The position numbers and the translations under genes were made by a program. A stretch of 64,000 bases of DNA from Promethearchaeia archaeon. Its GTDB lineage: Archaea > Asgardarchaeota > Lokiarchaeia > Sigyniarchaeales > SOKP01. Within the stretch, counting starts at the first letter, position 1; the number at the start of each line of letters is the position of its first letter. A model generated the notes under the pieces. It searched no databases and was not told the origin of the DNA. It saw only the letters and a list, made by a program, of their open reading frames with translations. Positions 16,767-26,544 of the stretch are shown piece after piece. The DNA lies in contig JAHQWG010000050.1 in assembly GCA_029856045.1 (NCBI GenBank), positions 26,938 through 90,937 of the forward strand, read 5' to 3'.

Positions 16767-18590
16767 ATGGGAGAAGTAGAAAAATTTTTTGATAGAATTA
16801 TAAGCACGGATTTATTAATTGTTGGAAGCGAAGGTGCAGGAGGTCACGCAGCAATAGAAGCACATAGTCATGGAACTGATGTTCTAATAGTAACAAAGGG
16901 GAAAATTGGACAATGTGGGGCTTCTCAGATGGCGGGAGTAGATTTTAATGTAGATGGGAAAACAGCTAAAATATTAGGTTTTGATGGCGATGATCGCGAC
17001 AGTCCCGAGAGATTTTTTGAAGACCTTGTTAGAGAAGGATTATATCTAAATAATCAAAAAATGGTTGAAAAGTATGTTGAGTATGCTCCTAAAGCTATGA
17101 AGGATCTTATGGATTGGGGAATGCGTATCTACGGATATGACTCAGTCCACACGGAGGAAATGGCTCGTGGTATCACAAGTGCTGGTACTTTATGGGTCGC
17201 CGCTATCCGAAAAAAAGTGAAAGAATTAAAAATTCCAATGCTGGAAGATACAATGCTTATAGACTTATTAGTAAGCGATGGGCGAATTGCTGGAGCAGTT
17301 GCCTTAAGCATTAAATCTGGAGAAACAGTCCTGATTAAGTGCAAGGCAATCATATTAGCTACCGGAGGGTGGCATAGAGCATATTCATTTAACACGGGCT
17401 CATATGATCTGTCAGGTGATGGTATAGGGGTGGCTTACCGAGCCGGAGTAGAATTAATTTCGATGGAGATGGTACAATTCTGTCCTATAACAATGGTCTG
17501 GCCCCCGAAAGACCGAGGGAGTATAGCACTATATGTCCTTAGCTGTATTGACCCTTTTGATAAATATATCCAACTTGTAAATAATAAGGGTGAAAGATTT
17601 ATGGAAGAATATGATCCAATAAATTTGGAAAAAAGCACTAAAGAAATAGTATCAATTGCTTCGGAATTAGAGGTTGAAAATGGCCGTGGGGGGCCACATG
17701 GCGGTATCTTTCTTTCATTAAAACATTTACGGACAAAATTTATTGATGCAATTATTAGAATCGCCAATAACCGTATTAAAAATGAACTTAAAGATACACG
17801 CTATGAATTTATAACTCTCATACCAGAATTGTTAGAAAAATGTAAAACTGAAGATATAGAGGTGGGAAATGCTGCCCATTATATGGGTGGTGGAATCAAG
17901 GTCAATGAAAATACAGAAACAACTATCCCCGGATTATTTGCAGCAGGAGAATGCTCTGGCGGTCTGTGGGGGGCAGTAAGAGTTGCCTCTGCTTGTACTG
18001 AGGTTGGTGTTCAAGGAATAATTGCAGGTGGAGTTGCTCCAAAATACGTTAAAAAAGTAGAACAAGCTGAGATAAATAAGAATCAAGTCAAAGAGATTTT
18101 GGATAGAATAAATAAACCATTGATGAGAGATGAGGGAATTACACCAAATGAACTTACTAAAAAAATACATGAAATTTCTGGGCAAAAAGTTGGTTTAATC
18201 AAGGAAGGAATCCTATTAAAAGAAGCGATTGGAGAACTGGAGAAAATAATAAATAATGATCTTGAGAATCTCTGCATTACTTCTACTAAAAGCAAAGAAT
18301 TGAATGATGAGTGGATTAAGGCTATTGAGTTACGAAATATATTAACATGTTTATATTTATCAGCTAAATCTTCGCTAATTCGGGAGGAGAGTCGTGGTGA
18401 GTTTTATCGTAGAGATTATACAAATACTGATCACGACAATTGGCTCAAAACAATTGTTATGAAACAAAAAAACGGTGAATTGGATATTAAATTTGAAAAA
18501 CCTGTTGTAACAAAAATTTCTTTGCCAAAAGGAAAATTGACGTATCAAGAGGCTATAGGTGTGGCGACAGCCTCTTTAAAGAGAGAATAA
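16767..18590 (+). CDS. FAD-dependent oxidoreductase, fumarate reductase/L-aspartate oxidase flavoprotein family
   Basis: The 607-residue protein starts with a Rossmann FAD motif (LIVGSEGAGGHAAIEA, about 17-32). It has the FAD-loop GQCGASQMAG and the family block GGGIKVNENTETTIPGLFAAGECS near 375-395. The C-terminal three-helix region includes EESRGEFYRRDY, matching the SdhA/FrdA ESRG-x-HxREDY segment. The next gene supplies a matching [2Fe-2S] subunit. The active-site histidine of true SdhA (covalent FAD) is not evident, so it may act as a soluble reductase or dehydrogenase on a dicarboxylic or amino-acid substrate. Neighbouring ATC-hydrolase-like and racemase genes suggest amino-acid metabolism (inference). 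Confidence 0.8.
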   Translation: MGEVEKFFDRIISTDLLIVGSEGAGGHAAIEAHSHGTDVLIVTKGKIGQCGASQMAGVDFNVDGKTAKILGFDGDDRDSPERFFEDLVREGLYLNNQKMVEKYVEYAPKAMKDLMDWGMRIYGYDSVHTEEMARGITSAGTLWVAAIRKKVKELKIPMLEDTMLIDLLVSDGRIAGAVALSIKSGETVLIKCKAIILATGGWHRAYSFNTGSYDLSGDGIGVAYRAGVELISMEMVQFCPITMVWPPKDRGSIALYVLSCIDPFDKYIQLVNNKGERFMEEYDPINLEKSTKEIVSIASELEVENGRGGPHGGIFLSLKHLRTKFIDAIIRIANNRIKNELKDTRYEFITLIPELLEKCKTEDIEVGNAAHYMGGGIKVNENTETTIPGLFAAGECSGGLWGAVRVASACTEVGVQGIIAGGVAPKYVKKVEQAEINKNQVKEILDRINKPLMRDEGITPNELTKKIHEISGQKVGLIKEGILLKEAIGELEKIINNDLENLCITSTKSKELNDEWIKAIELRNILTCLYLSAKSSLIREESRGEFYRRDYTNTDHDNWLKTIVMKQKNGELDIKFEKPVVTKISLPKGKLTYQEAIGVATASLKRE

Positions 18591-18603
18591 ATGAGGGGAT
18601 CAT

Positions 18604-18921
18604 ATGGAAGAGAAAAAAATAATAAAAGTAAAATGTTTTAGATTTGATCCACACAAGGATGAGAAGCCTTACTATGATACTTTTGAAGTCCCAATAAGTG
18701 GAAAAATGAGTGTTCAAGACTGTCTGGTTTATATAAGAGAGAATGAAGATCCAAGTTTAGCTTTTTTTATTAACTGTAGATTGGGGTTCTGCAAAAGATG
18801 TTTAATCCGTGTCAATGGGAAATCTTGTTTTAGTTGCTTAACAAATGTGGAAGAGGATATTACAGTTGAGCCGCTTATTAAAGATAAGATAATAAGAGAC
18901 CTATGGAGTAAAAATTCCTAA
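18604..18921 (+). CDS. [2Fe-2S] ferredoxin-like subunit (N-terminal SdhB/FrdB half only)
   Basis: The 105-residue protein corresponds to the plant-type ferredoxin half of SdhB/FrdB. NCRLGFCKRC and FSC supply the four cysteines of a [2Fe-2S] centre (C-x4-C-x2-C...C). The second SdhB domain with [3Fe-4S]/[4Fe-4S] centres is missing entirely. No membrane anchor gene follows. It begins 13 bases after the flavoprotein gene and should pass electrons to or from its FAD. A soluble two-subunit enzyme with a single cluster is therefore likely. Confidence 0.8.
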   Translation: MEEKKIIKVKCFRFDPHKDEKPYYDTFEVPISGKMSVQDCLVYIRENEDPSLAFFINCRLGFCKRCLIRVNGKSCFSCLTNVEEDITVEPLIKDKIIRDLWSKNS

Positions 18922-18998
18922 ATTTACCCTTTTTTTTAACTTTTTAAATAAATTTAGTTAAATAAAAAAATAAAAATTTAAATTAATTCATTAGAACT

Positions 18999-19691
18999 AT
19001 GAAGAATATAGGACTTATTGGAGGCATGAGTTGGGAATCTTCTCTTGAATATTATAGAATAATTAACGAAATCGTAAAGCAAAAATTAGGAGGGTTTCAT
19101 TCTGCCGAATGTATTATGTATTCAGTTGATTTCGATGAGATCGAAAAATTACAACACCAGGGAAAGTGGGAAGACCTTACAAAAATAATGATAGATTGCG
19201 CTCAAAGATTAGAAAAAGCAGGTGCAAATTTAGTTATTATTTGTACTAACACAATGCATAAGATGGCTGAAGATGTCGAAAGTAATATTACTATTCCTTT
19301 ATTACATATCGCTGACGCAACAGCTGAGAGAATCAAAGAAAAAGATTTTAAGAAGGTTGGACTTTTAGGAACCAAATTTACAATGAATGAAGATTTCTAT
19401 AAGGGGAGGCTTATTGAAAAACATGGTATTGAAGTAATTATACCAAATTCTGAAGAGATGCAAATTGTCCATGATATAATTTATAACGAACTATGTTTGG
19501 GAGAAATAAAAGAAACATCTAAAGAGCAATATAAGAAAATTATAAAAAATCTTGCTAAAAAAGGGGCGGAAGGAGTTATATTAGGTTGTACAGAGATTCC
19601 CTTACTAATTAAGCAAGAAGATGTTGAAGTTCCATTATTTGACACAACAAAAATTCATGCAGAATTTGCGGTTGATTACGCAATTAAGTAA
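18999..19691 (+). CDS. Aspartate/glutamate racemase family protein
   Basis: The 230-residue protein has the family start IGLIGGMSWESSLEYYR and two catalytic cysteines, C82 in IICTNTMHK and C197 in LGCTEIPLL. This places it with PLP-independent aspartate racemases, which use the two cysteines as acid/base on opposite faces. Length fits. It follows the [2Fe-2S] gene by 77 bases on the same strand and may belong to the same unit, supplying or removing D-aspartate for the flavoprotein (inference). Confidence 0.88.
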   Translation: MKNIGLIGGMSWESSLEYYRIINEIVKQKLGGFHSAECIMYSVDFDEIEKLQHQGKWEDLTKIMIDCAQRLEKAGANLVIICTNTMHKMAEDVESNITIPLLHIADATAERIKEKDFKKVGLLGTKFTMNEDFYKGRLIEKHGIEVIIPNSEEMQIVHDIIYNELCLGEIKETSKEQYKKIIKNLAKKGAEGVILGCTEIPLLIKQEDVEVPLFDTTKIHAEFAVDYAIK

Positions 19692-19875
19692 AATGATTTT
19701 TTTAAAATGTTTATTTCAAAATCAATGTTAAAAAATACAATCAAAAAATTATTGGGATATCTTTATCTCTTAAATAATTGTATTATTGCAAAATAAAAAA
19801 ATCATTTTCTTTTGAAAGTGATCAAGAACAGCCGTTAGAAATTTTTTTTATTTAATTAATCGTAAGAAATTAAAG

Positions 19876-21312
19876 TTATGAAATAGTTGAGGTTTTTTGA
19901 ACAATTTGAGTAATAAATTGAACAAGTTTTTTAGCTAGATCTTCAGATTTCGCCTCACTTATTATTCTAATTACTGGTTCTGTATTTGATGGGTGTATTA
20001 AAACGAACCAATGGTCAGGATATAGTATTTTTATATCATGACCTATTTCAGAAAAAACTTTACCTTGTGTTATTTTGTGATTTTTTAATTCGTGTTTTAT
20101 TATTTCTAAATCTTTTCCATGAATGGATATATTCACACGTTTTGAATAAAACTTTGGTAACTTACTAATTAAATCTGAAATTATTTCACCAGATTTTACC
20201 AAAATTTCGATAATCTTTGCCGTAGCAAAAATACCATCCCTGGCATTGTTAAATGATGGAAACATAACTCCCCCACAAGAGCCCTCCCCACCAAAAATAA
20301 AAGAGCCTTTACTAATATTCAATTCTGCTTTCTTCTCTTCTATTAAAAACATCTTCTCTGCGAGGTATCTTTCACCAATTGGAGTTCTTATTATTGAGCC
20401 ATCATATTTTTTCACAATTGAATCAAACATTAAAGATGAAGCAACATTCGTGACAAATATTCCTTTTTTCTTTTCTTCTGATAACTCATTAAAAGTATGT
20501 TCAGTAATTAAGGCAAGACCTATATCTTCTTGATACCATTGACCATCATTTCCAACGAGACCTAATCGATCTGCATCGCAATCATATGCGAAACCAACAT
20601 CGAACTGTCCCTTTCTTACAGTTTCTATTAAACTTTCAAGATTTGATTCAACTGGTTCTGGATTTCGGGGAAAATCATTTCCTTCTAATAATTCATTATT
20701 AATTACTTTTACTTCACAACCAAGTGATTCCAGTATTTTGGGAACAATAACTTTTGCCGCGCCTGCTCCTGTATCAACTACTACTTTTAATTTATTTTTC
20801 TCTTTTATTGAATCTGATTTTAAATACTTGAGTAAATCCCTTAGATAATCGTTAATGGGATCAATAACTTTTATTTGTGAAAGTGTATCCCAAGAGGCAT
20901 ATTTAATTTTATCAGAGTCAGATATTTCTGCAATTTCTTCTAACTCTGCTTTACTAAGAAAGGTTTCTTGGGATAAAAATTTTAAAGCATTCCATTCTGG
21001 AGGATTATGGCTTCCAGAAATAATAATGCCACCAGGTACTTTTAATTTATTTTTTGTATAAATAATAACTGGAGCCGGACATATACCTAAATTAATTACC
21101 TTACACCCGACTGAAACCAGAGCTGAGATAACTGCAGATTCAAGCATCTCACCGGAAGTGCGAGTATCTCTTCCAATTATTACTTCATTCCCAAATTTAT
21201 GAATCCACTGCCCAAAAGCAGAAACGATATTAATAACAGCTGGAACAGTTAATCCTTCTCCGACTATTCCCCGGATACCACTGGGTGTGATTATTAAATT
21301 ATCGTTCTTCAT
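19876..21312 (-). CDS. Phosphoglucomutase/phosphomannomutase (alpha-D-phosphohexomutase)
   Basis: The 478-residue protein has the phosphoserine loop IISGSHNPPEWN (S101), the metal loop YDCDADRLG, the sugar-specificity loop GGEGSCGGV (GEGSC in place of the common GEMSG/GEQSG) and the phosphate-binding HPSNTEPVIRIISEA near the C-terminus. It interconverts 1- and 6-phosphates of glucose, mannose or glucosamine. The nearby ROK kinase suggests a sugar-activation pair feeding glycan synthesis. Substrate cannot be fixed from the loop alone. Confidence 0.9.
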   Translation of the reverse strand: MKNDNLIITPSGIRGIVGEGLTVPAVINIVSAFGQWIHKFGNEVIIGRDTRTSGEMLESAVISALVSVGCKVINLGICPAPVIIYTKNKLKVPGGIIISGSHNPPEWNALKFLSQETFLSKAELEEIAEISDSDKIKYASWDTLSQIKVIDPINDYLRDLLKYLKSDSIKEKNKLKVVVDTGAGAAKVIVPKILESLGCEVKVINNELLEGNDFPRNPEPVESNLESLIETVRKGQFDVGFAYDCDADRLGLVGNDGQWYQEDIGLALITEHTFNELSEEKKKGIFVTNVASSLMFDSIVKKYDGSIIRTPIGERYLAEKMFLIEEKKAELNISKGSFIFGGEGSCGGVMFPSFNNARDGIFATAKIIEILVKSGEIISDLISKLPKFYSKRVNISIHGKDLEIIKHELKNHKITQGKVFSEIGHDIKILYPDHWFVLIHPSNTEPVIRIISEAKSEDLAKKLVQFITQIVQKTSTIS

Positions 21313-21359
21313 GGCAATATGAATTAAAAGATGAATGATAATATAACTTTTATTTAAAT

Positions 21360-22364
21360 TTAAGAAATAATTTTATGATTATCAGTCTTGTATTTAACTA
21401 AGGCCAAAGCCCCTCTTAAACCGACATCATCACCTAATTTTGTAAGCTTTATTTCTGGTGGATTATTAATTGTAAAAATAATAGGATTTTCTTTAAATTG
21501 CTTTATTATTGGAGGAAGTATTTGCTCATGGTCTTTCATCATTGCACCACCCACATATATAGTCGAACAATCATAAAAATTATTAACTAAGCCAAAACCA
21601 ACCTTCGCGTAGAAAACACAGTCATCTATAACTTTTTTTGAAAGCTTATCACCTTTCCGAGCTGCTTGAAATATTTCTTTAGCCGTAATTTTTGTAATAT
21701 CATTATTTACTATTTCTAGTAGAATATCTATATTTAATTTCCCTTCACTTATCGCTTCTAAAGCTCGATTTCTAACCCCAGTTCCCGAACTAAACACTTC
21801 CCAACATCCATAGGCCCCACAATTACATTGAATTTTACTTCTTGGGGCAACCAATCCATGACCTACTTCAACCGCATTCCCTTCCTTTCCAAGTAGTAAA
21901 TGTCCGTTGCAAATTACACCACCACCAATTCCAGTTGAGATTGTAATATAAACCAAATTATCTTTCTCATATTCTTCTGCTTCAAAATAATGAACACCCA
22001 AAACAGCGGCGTTGCAATCATTAATAAAATAAATAGGAATCCCTGGAAATTTTTTTTCAATTGGCTTTTTTAAAGGGATTATTTTAAATCCCAAATTAGC
22101 GTTATTAAATATCTCACCTTTCTTTAAATCTATGGGACCAGCAGAAGCCAGACCAATACCAATTATATACTCTTTTTCAATATTATTCTCAATTAATAAT
22201 TGATTCAGTATCTCACAGACCAAAGTACTAATTGAATATGGGCTTTCTTTTCCAGTTCTGGCAATTTTATGCTTTATTTTTTCCTCCTTAAGATCATCTG
22301 CACAAATTCCAACCCTTATCCATGTGCCCCCAATATCAACTCCAACGATATATCTTTCTTCCAT
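21360..22364 (-). CDS. ROK-family sugar kinase
   Basis: The 334-residue protein begins YIVGVDIGGTWIRVGI (ATP-phosphate loop 1). It contains the ROK zinc motif GH...CNCGAYGCWEVFSSG and the catalytic Asp region YFINDCNAAVLG. ROK kinases phosphorylate glucose, mannose, N-acetylmannosamine or similar hexoses at position 6. No N-terminal HTH is present, so it is an enzyme and not a NagC-type repressor. The gene lies 48 bases upstream of the phosphohexomutase on the same strand, a sensible pair (hexose to hexose-6-P to hexose-1-P). Confidence 0.9.
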   Translation of the reverse strand: MEERYIVGVDIGGTWIRVGICADDLKEEKIKHKIARTGKESPYSISTLVCEILNQLLIENNIEKEYIIGIGLASAGPIDLKKGEIFNNANLGFKIIPLKKPIEKKFPGIPIYFINDCNAAVLGVHYFEAEEYEKDNLVYITISTGIGGGVICNGHLLLGKEGNAVEVGHGLVAPRSKIQCNCGAYGCWEVFSSGTGVRNRALEAISEGKLNIDILLEIVNNDITKITAKEIFQAARKGDKLSKKVIDDCVFYAKVGFGLVNNFYDCSTIYVGGAMMKDHEQILPPIIKQFKENPIIFTINNPPEIKLTKLGDDVGLRGALALVKYKTDNHKIIS

Positions 22365-22423
22365 AATCTTATGAGCTAAAGGTGTTAATTAAATAATAAA
22401 GTACATTTTTGTTTAAAAAATTT

Positions 22424-23305
22424 TTATTTGATAAATCCGCTCAATTTTAAACCTTTTATTAACCATGAAATCATTAATTGCAATCCATGTATGTTCTCAA
22501 TAGTAAATATTTTCGAATCTGGTATAAAAGTTTCCTGATATTTCGCTGTTACATATTCTGCCGATGGATTTTCATTATACCATTTAATGAACGCATCCTT
22601 TGTTTTAAAATGAATTTCTTCCATATTGTTGAAAATTTTATCCAAATCTTCATCTGTCCATACTCCAAAATGAGATAAAGAAATTGAATTTAAATTTTCT
22701 CTCATTTTTCTCAATTTTTCAATCGTTTTAATGAGTTCTACTTCATTGAAATCGGGCGGCATAAAATTTGGTATAATAGTGTCGTGATCCCATTTATGAT
22801 GAATAGGTTCTCCTAGAAAAATATTTTTATTTTTCTTATCAAAAATAGCAATACAATCCAATGAATGTCCAAAAACATTTATAACTTCCAATTTTAAACC
22901 ATTTAAATTAATTATTGCTCCTTCTTTTAATGGTATGACATTTTCTACTGGATTCACAGTCGCTTCATAGGGTTCATTCATCCTTTCTGGATTTTTCAAG
23001 TCTTCTATAGCGTTTTCTGAAGCTAAAACTTCAAAATCTCCCATTAATTTCTTTAACTTACCAACACCTTGTACATGATCCCAATGAGAATGGGTTAAGA
23101 GCAATTTATGAATTGGGAATAATCCAAATTCTTTTAATTTTTTTACAATTTTTCTAGCTGCTATTTCTGATGAAGTATCGATCATCATCCGCATTCCATT
23201 GTTCTCAATTACGTAGATAGCCATGACTCCAGTCATTCGAAATAACTGTCCATCTATAAGATAAGAATTTTCGTTAAATTTCCCTTCAGAATTTATAAAA
23301 ACCAT
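22424..23305 (-). CDS. Metallo-beta-lactamase-fold hydrolase
   Basis: The 293-residue protein carries LLTHSHWDHVQG (HxHxDH metal site, about residue 80), later FGHSLDCIAIF (metal His) and SLSHFGVW. These are the metal ligands of the MBL superfamily. The C-terminal helical region resembles glyoxalase-II-like or thioesterase-like members. No specific substrate is evident. It reads in the same direction as the ROK kinase with a 59-base gap. Confidence 0.82.
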   Translation of the reverse strand: MVFINSEGKFNENSYLIDGQLFRMTGVMAIYVIENNGMRMMIDTSSEIAARKIVKKLKEFGLFPIHKLLLTHSHWDHVQGVGKLKKLMGDFEVLASENAIEDLKNPERMNEPYEATVNPVENVIPLKEGAIINLNGLKLEVINVFGHSLDCIAIFDKKNKNIFLGEPIHHKWDHDTIIPNFMPPDFNEVELIKTIEKLRKMRENLNSISLSHFGVWTDEDLDKIFNNMEEIHFKTKDAFIKWYNENPSAEYVTAKYQETFIPDSKIFTIENIHGLQLMISWLIKGLKLSGFIK

Positions 23306-23375
23306 ACTTAAATATGTATCAATATATTATATAATGTCTTCCTTGTTGGGAGAATAAATCTTAAAGTATTATAAT

Positions 23376-23984
23376 TTGCCTGTTATGATAGAATGGATAA
23401 ATTTCATTTCATTGATTCTCAGCGCACTTTTTTTTTGCTATTTTTATACATTAAGCGTCCAACCAATGAAAAGAAAGGAAAAAAGGGGTGAACAAGCGTG
23501 GAAGGATTGCAAGATTTTGCGATCTTTAGCAGGACTTTTTGAATTCATTACTATCGTTAATATCTTGCTCTGGGTATGGTTTCCGATTCCTTCATTAAAT
23601 TGGATAATACATCAAAATATTGGAGTGGGTATAGGTATATGCATTGCGATTGTTGTTCCTGGTTTTATAATTATTTTTAAAGGCATAAAAGATGCTGGTT
23701 TCGAGTCTTTACGTCCATTAGGAGAAACAGAAATGTTTGGGGGTATATATAATTATATCCGACATCCTCAAACACTCGGAGAATTCCCAATTTTCATTGC
23801 AATTGCCTTTGCCGTCAATTCATGGTTTCTCGTATTGTTGATGTCTGTATTAGTTGTAATATATACTCCAATTATGATTCATTATGAAGAAAAAGATCTC
23901 ATAAAACGTTTTGGAGATAAATATCGTGAATATCAACAACGGACAGGTGCTTTATTCCCAAAATTTTGGCATAAATCTGAATAG
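23376..23984 (+). CDS. Isoprenylcysteine carboxyl methyltransferase-like integral membrane methyltransferase
   Basis: The roughly 200-residue protein has about five membrane helices and the C-terminal signature YNYIRHPQTLGEFP...EEKDLIKRFGDKYREYQQR. This is the SAM/substrate site shared by ICMT, phospholipid methyltransferases and NnrU-like proteins. The first possible start is TTG at 23376; ATG at 23385 (MIEWINF) is an equally plausible start. The substrate may be a lipid or prenyl compound. It is divergent from the MBL gene. Confidence 0.75.
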   Translation: MPVMIEWINFISLILSALFFCYFYTLSVQPMKRKEKRGEQAWKDCKILRSLAGLFEFITIVNILLWVWFPIPSLNWIIHQNIGVGIGICIAIVVPGFIIIFKGIKDAGFESLRPLGETEMFGGIYNYIRHPQTLGEFPIFIAIAFAVNSWFLVLLMSVLVVIYTPIMIHYEEKDLIKRFGDKYREYQQRTGALFPKFWHKSE

Positions 23985-24321
23985 ATTTTGAGTATAATGA
24001 CGATTTCTTTCAATCCTTATATAATGTAATGACAATAGTTACATCTAATAAAGTCAGATAGAAAAAACTATAAGAAAATGTAATATTTTAAAATATTTTT
24101 ATAATTTATAATCAAGGATGTTATATTTAAACTCATATTTTAATAATTTAATGAGATTTAGACAACAGAATCAACCAAATTCTTATTTCTGTAACTGTTG
24201 TAGGGATTGTTGTTGCTAAAAACAACACCTCACATATTCTCATACATCCATCATACTCCTATAATTATAACGGTATTATGGTGGCTAAATTTATTGATAA
24301 TAAATCCTTGAGGTAAAAAAA
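23985..24321 (+). other. Intergenic stretch with a Cys-rich 22-codon frame and the cysteine synthase RBS
   Basis: No ordinary gene is present. One short frame (ATG 24151 to TAA 24217-24219) would encode a 22-residue peptide whose last ten residues hold six cysteines (FCNCCRDCCC). It lacks an obvious ribosome binding site and may be chance. TTGAGGTAA just before 24322 is a plausible Shine-Dalgarno site for the next gene. Confidence 0.35.
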
Positions 24322-25335
24322 ATGACTATATTTGCAAAGATAAGTAAAAAACTGAATGTAAGCACAAAATCTCAGTTAAGAGTTTTTGAAAGTATTGAGG
24401 AGTTGATTGCAACTCCAGAGAATCCAACCCCCTTAGTTAGATTAAGTGAAAGATTTAATCCGCATAGAAATTTCCCAATATACCTTAAATTAGAGAGATA
24501 TAACCCATTCGGATCTATAAAAGATAGGATTGCCCTCTCAATGTTAGAAGGAGTTAAGATAAAAGAAGATCAATACATAATTGAACCTTCATCGGGTAAT
24601 ACCGGTATTGGTTTATCAGCTCTTGCTAATGCGAAGGGTATTCCAATAGAAATAGCAGTCCCTAGTAGAATCCCTGAAGAAAAGAAGATACTATTAAGGT
24701 TATTAGGAGTTAACAACTTGTGGGAAGCAGATGATGATTTATGCCCATCATTCCCAAATGAGGGAGCAAGGGGTTTAGTGAATGGGATAATGAAAGGTAA
24801 GCGAAGAAAAAGATTTATTAATCCAAATCAATATGAGAATCATTTAAACGTTCAAGCACATTATAGAACTACAGGTCCAGAAATTTGGGAACAAACTCAA
24901 GGCAAAATTGATTATTTTTTTGGTGCTCTCGGAACTGGCGGTACAATAACAGGAGTCGGAAGATATTTAAAGAAAAGAAATCCTTCAGTGAAAATCATAG
25001 GTGTTGAACCAGCTAAAGCAGAGCACAATTTACCTGGAATGAAGAGAATATCTGATCTTACAGAAGAATTGAAACCAAAAATTTTAGATTATTCTATAAT
25101 AGATCAAATCTTGGAAGTTGAAGATGATGATGCGTACCTAACAGGAATCCAATTAGCAAGAAAGAATGGTATTCTTGTTGGCCCCACTACAGGTGCTTTA
25201 TTATTCGTGGCAATAGAATATGCAAAAGAACACAGTGGATTAGCCGTAGTAATTTCTCCAGATGATGCTATGAAATATATAAGTGCTTATGCACCTTATG
25301 TAAGGGAAGATGGAATTCCCAAGTTTATGAGCTAA
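24322..25335 (+). CDS. Cysteine synthase / cystathionine beta-synthase family PLP enzyme
   Basis: The 337-residue protein contains the PLP lysine K67 in NPFGSIKDRIA, the substrate loop EPSSGNTGIGL and the phosphate cradle GALGTGGTITGVG. TPLVRLSERFNP and the IGVEPAKAEH block are standard for fold-type II cysteine synthases. It would make cysteine from O-acetyl- or O-phospho-serine and sulfide. The insertion LWEADDDLCPSFPNEGARG is seen in CBS-like archaeal forms (recollection). Its last 4 bases overlap the convergent radical SAM gene. Confidence 0.88.
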   Translation: MTIFAKISKKLNVSTKSQLRVFESIEELIATPENPTPLVRLSERFNPHRNFPIYLKLERYNPFGSIKDRIALSMLEGVKIKEDQYIIEPSSGNTGIGLSALANAKGIPIEIAVPSRIPEEKKILLRLLGVNNLWEADDDLCPSFPNEGARGLVNGIMKGKRRKRFINPNQYENHLNVQAHYRTTGPEIWEQTQGKIDYFFGALGTGGTITGVGRYLKKRNPSVKIIGVEPAKAEHNLPGMKRISDLTEELKPKILDYSIIDQILEVEDDDAYLTGIQLARKNGILVGPTTGALLFVAIEYAKEHSGLAVVISPDDAMKYISAYAPYVREDGIPKFMS

Positions 25336-26138
25336 AAATATCTTATATCCACACTTTCATCATCTATGACTTGCTTAAACTCTTGGACAATCCATGCCTT
25401 TCTTTCGTCATCTATAGCATAGACGTAATATTTTGCAGGCATTCTAGCTATAGAATAGACCTGTACTATATCAGGTTTAATTTTTTTAAATGCAAAAGCT
25501 AAATCATTTATGTTTTCTGAAGTGTTATTGTCAGTAAATTTTTCTCTATTTGAATTAAAAATTAAACACTGAATTGCTAATTTATGATCATTCGGCATTT
25601 CTCTTTTCAATTTAACGAGGGAGTCAATGATTATATCAATATTTGGAACATCTTTATGGGGGCAATTCACTCGTCTAAAATCAATTTCATTCGCTACATC
25701 TAATTTTGCCAATACAAGATCAAAATTTTTTATTTTTTCCCTTATTTCTTTTAAAAACAAGGTACTAGAGTTAGTAAATAACGTAAGTTGAGGATATTTC
25801 TTAGGCCAATTTTTCTCATTTCTAAGTTCTTTAGCAAGTCTTAAAAAATCTAAGATATTCTCATTTAGCGTAGGTTCTCCATTATAACCAAAAGTGATGG
25901 AATTTAAATGAGTTGTATATTTTAAAAATGAATGCAATTCTTTTCTAAAATTTTGAGTGGGAGGATCTTTGATTCTATAATCAGGAGGGACTAAATGATC
26001 AGGTTGTGTTGATCCAATCTCACAATATACACAATTATAAGTGCATTTTTTCATTTTTGGTAAAATATCAACACCAAGGGATGACCCTAACCTTCTAGAT
26101 AGCCAGGGTCCATAGCAATACCTTCTTGTATTTCTCAT
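25332..26138 (-). CDS. Radical SAM protein (COG0731-like Fe-S oxidoreductase)
   Basis: The 268-residue protein has the start YGPWLSRRLGSSLGVDILP followed by C32-x3-C36-x2-C39 (CTYNCVYCE), the SAM-cleaving [4Fe-4S] site, then FGYNGEPTLN (the GGE-like SAM amino-group motif with NGEPT). The R-R-L-G-x-S-L-G-V-D preamble is typical of the small archaeal/bacterial COG0731 family, related to TYW1 but lacking the flavodoxin domain. Its reaction is unknown. Confidence 0.83.
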   Translation of the reverse strand: MRNTRRYCYGPWLSRRLGSSLGVDILPKMKKCTYNCVYCEIGSTQPDHLVPPDYRIKDPPTQNFRKELHSFLKYTTHLNSITFGYNGEPTLNENILDFLRLAKELRNEKNWPKKYPQLTLFTNSSTLFLKEIREKIKNFDLVLAKLDVANEIDFRRVNCPHKDVPNIDIIIDSLVKLKREMPNDHKLAIQCLIFNSNREKFTDNNTSENINDLAFAFKKIKPDIVQVYSIARMPAKYYVYAIDDERKAWIVQEFKQVIDDESVDIRYF

Positions 26139-26172
26139 ATTTTGAATGTATTTTTACAACTTTATTTAATTC

Positions 26173-26544
26173 TTGTTGATCCTTTCATTTTTATTTTTTT
26201 ATTATAACTTAGAAGAAATTTACAAGAATTTCTTTAGAAAGGCTAGTGTCGCGTTAATAAGTATTAGCCCCATATTAATTATCTTTTATTCATATACGGC
26301 AATTCTTGGCACTAAAATTCTTATTATCGACATATTGAGTTTTTTTGTCGGAGTGATTATTGGTCAATTCATTAATAATAAGATTATCACATTAATTAAA
26401 CTTCAAAAATGGATAAGCATTGTTTCATGGATAATTATAATTGGATTGGGATTATCTTTAATAATATTTACTTATTTTCCACCTCATTTACCAATTTTCC
26501 AAGATTCTGGGACTTGGCTTTATGATATTTTAGTACATTCCTAA
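26173..26544 (+). CDS. Membrane protein resembling the C-terminal part of DUF6512; probably 5'-truncated
   Basis: The 123-residue product has four hydrophobic helices and ends with FTYFPPHLPIFQDSGTWLYDI, which recalls the PLF-x-DP-TG-x-YGI ending of DUF6512 membrane proteins. The expected N-terminal helix with a conserved W-EHLK motif is missing, and the only start is a TTG in a T-rich tract. I read it as a truncated or decaying copy. The family match is from memory and weak. Confidence 0.4.
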   Translation: MLILSFLFFYYNLEEIYKNFFRKASVALISISPILIIFYSYTAILGTKILIIDILSFFVGVIIGQFINNKIITLIKLQKWISIVSWIIIIGLGLSLIIFTYFPPHLPIFQDSGTWLYDILVHS

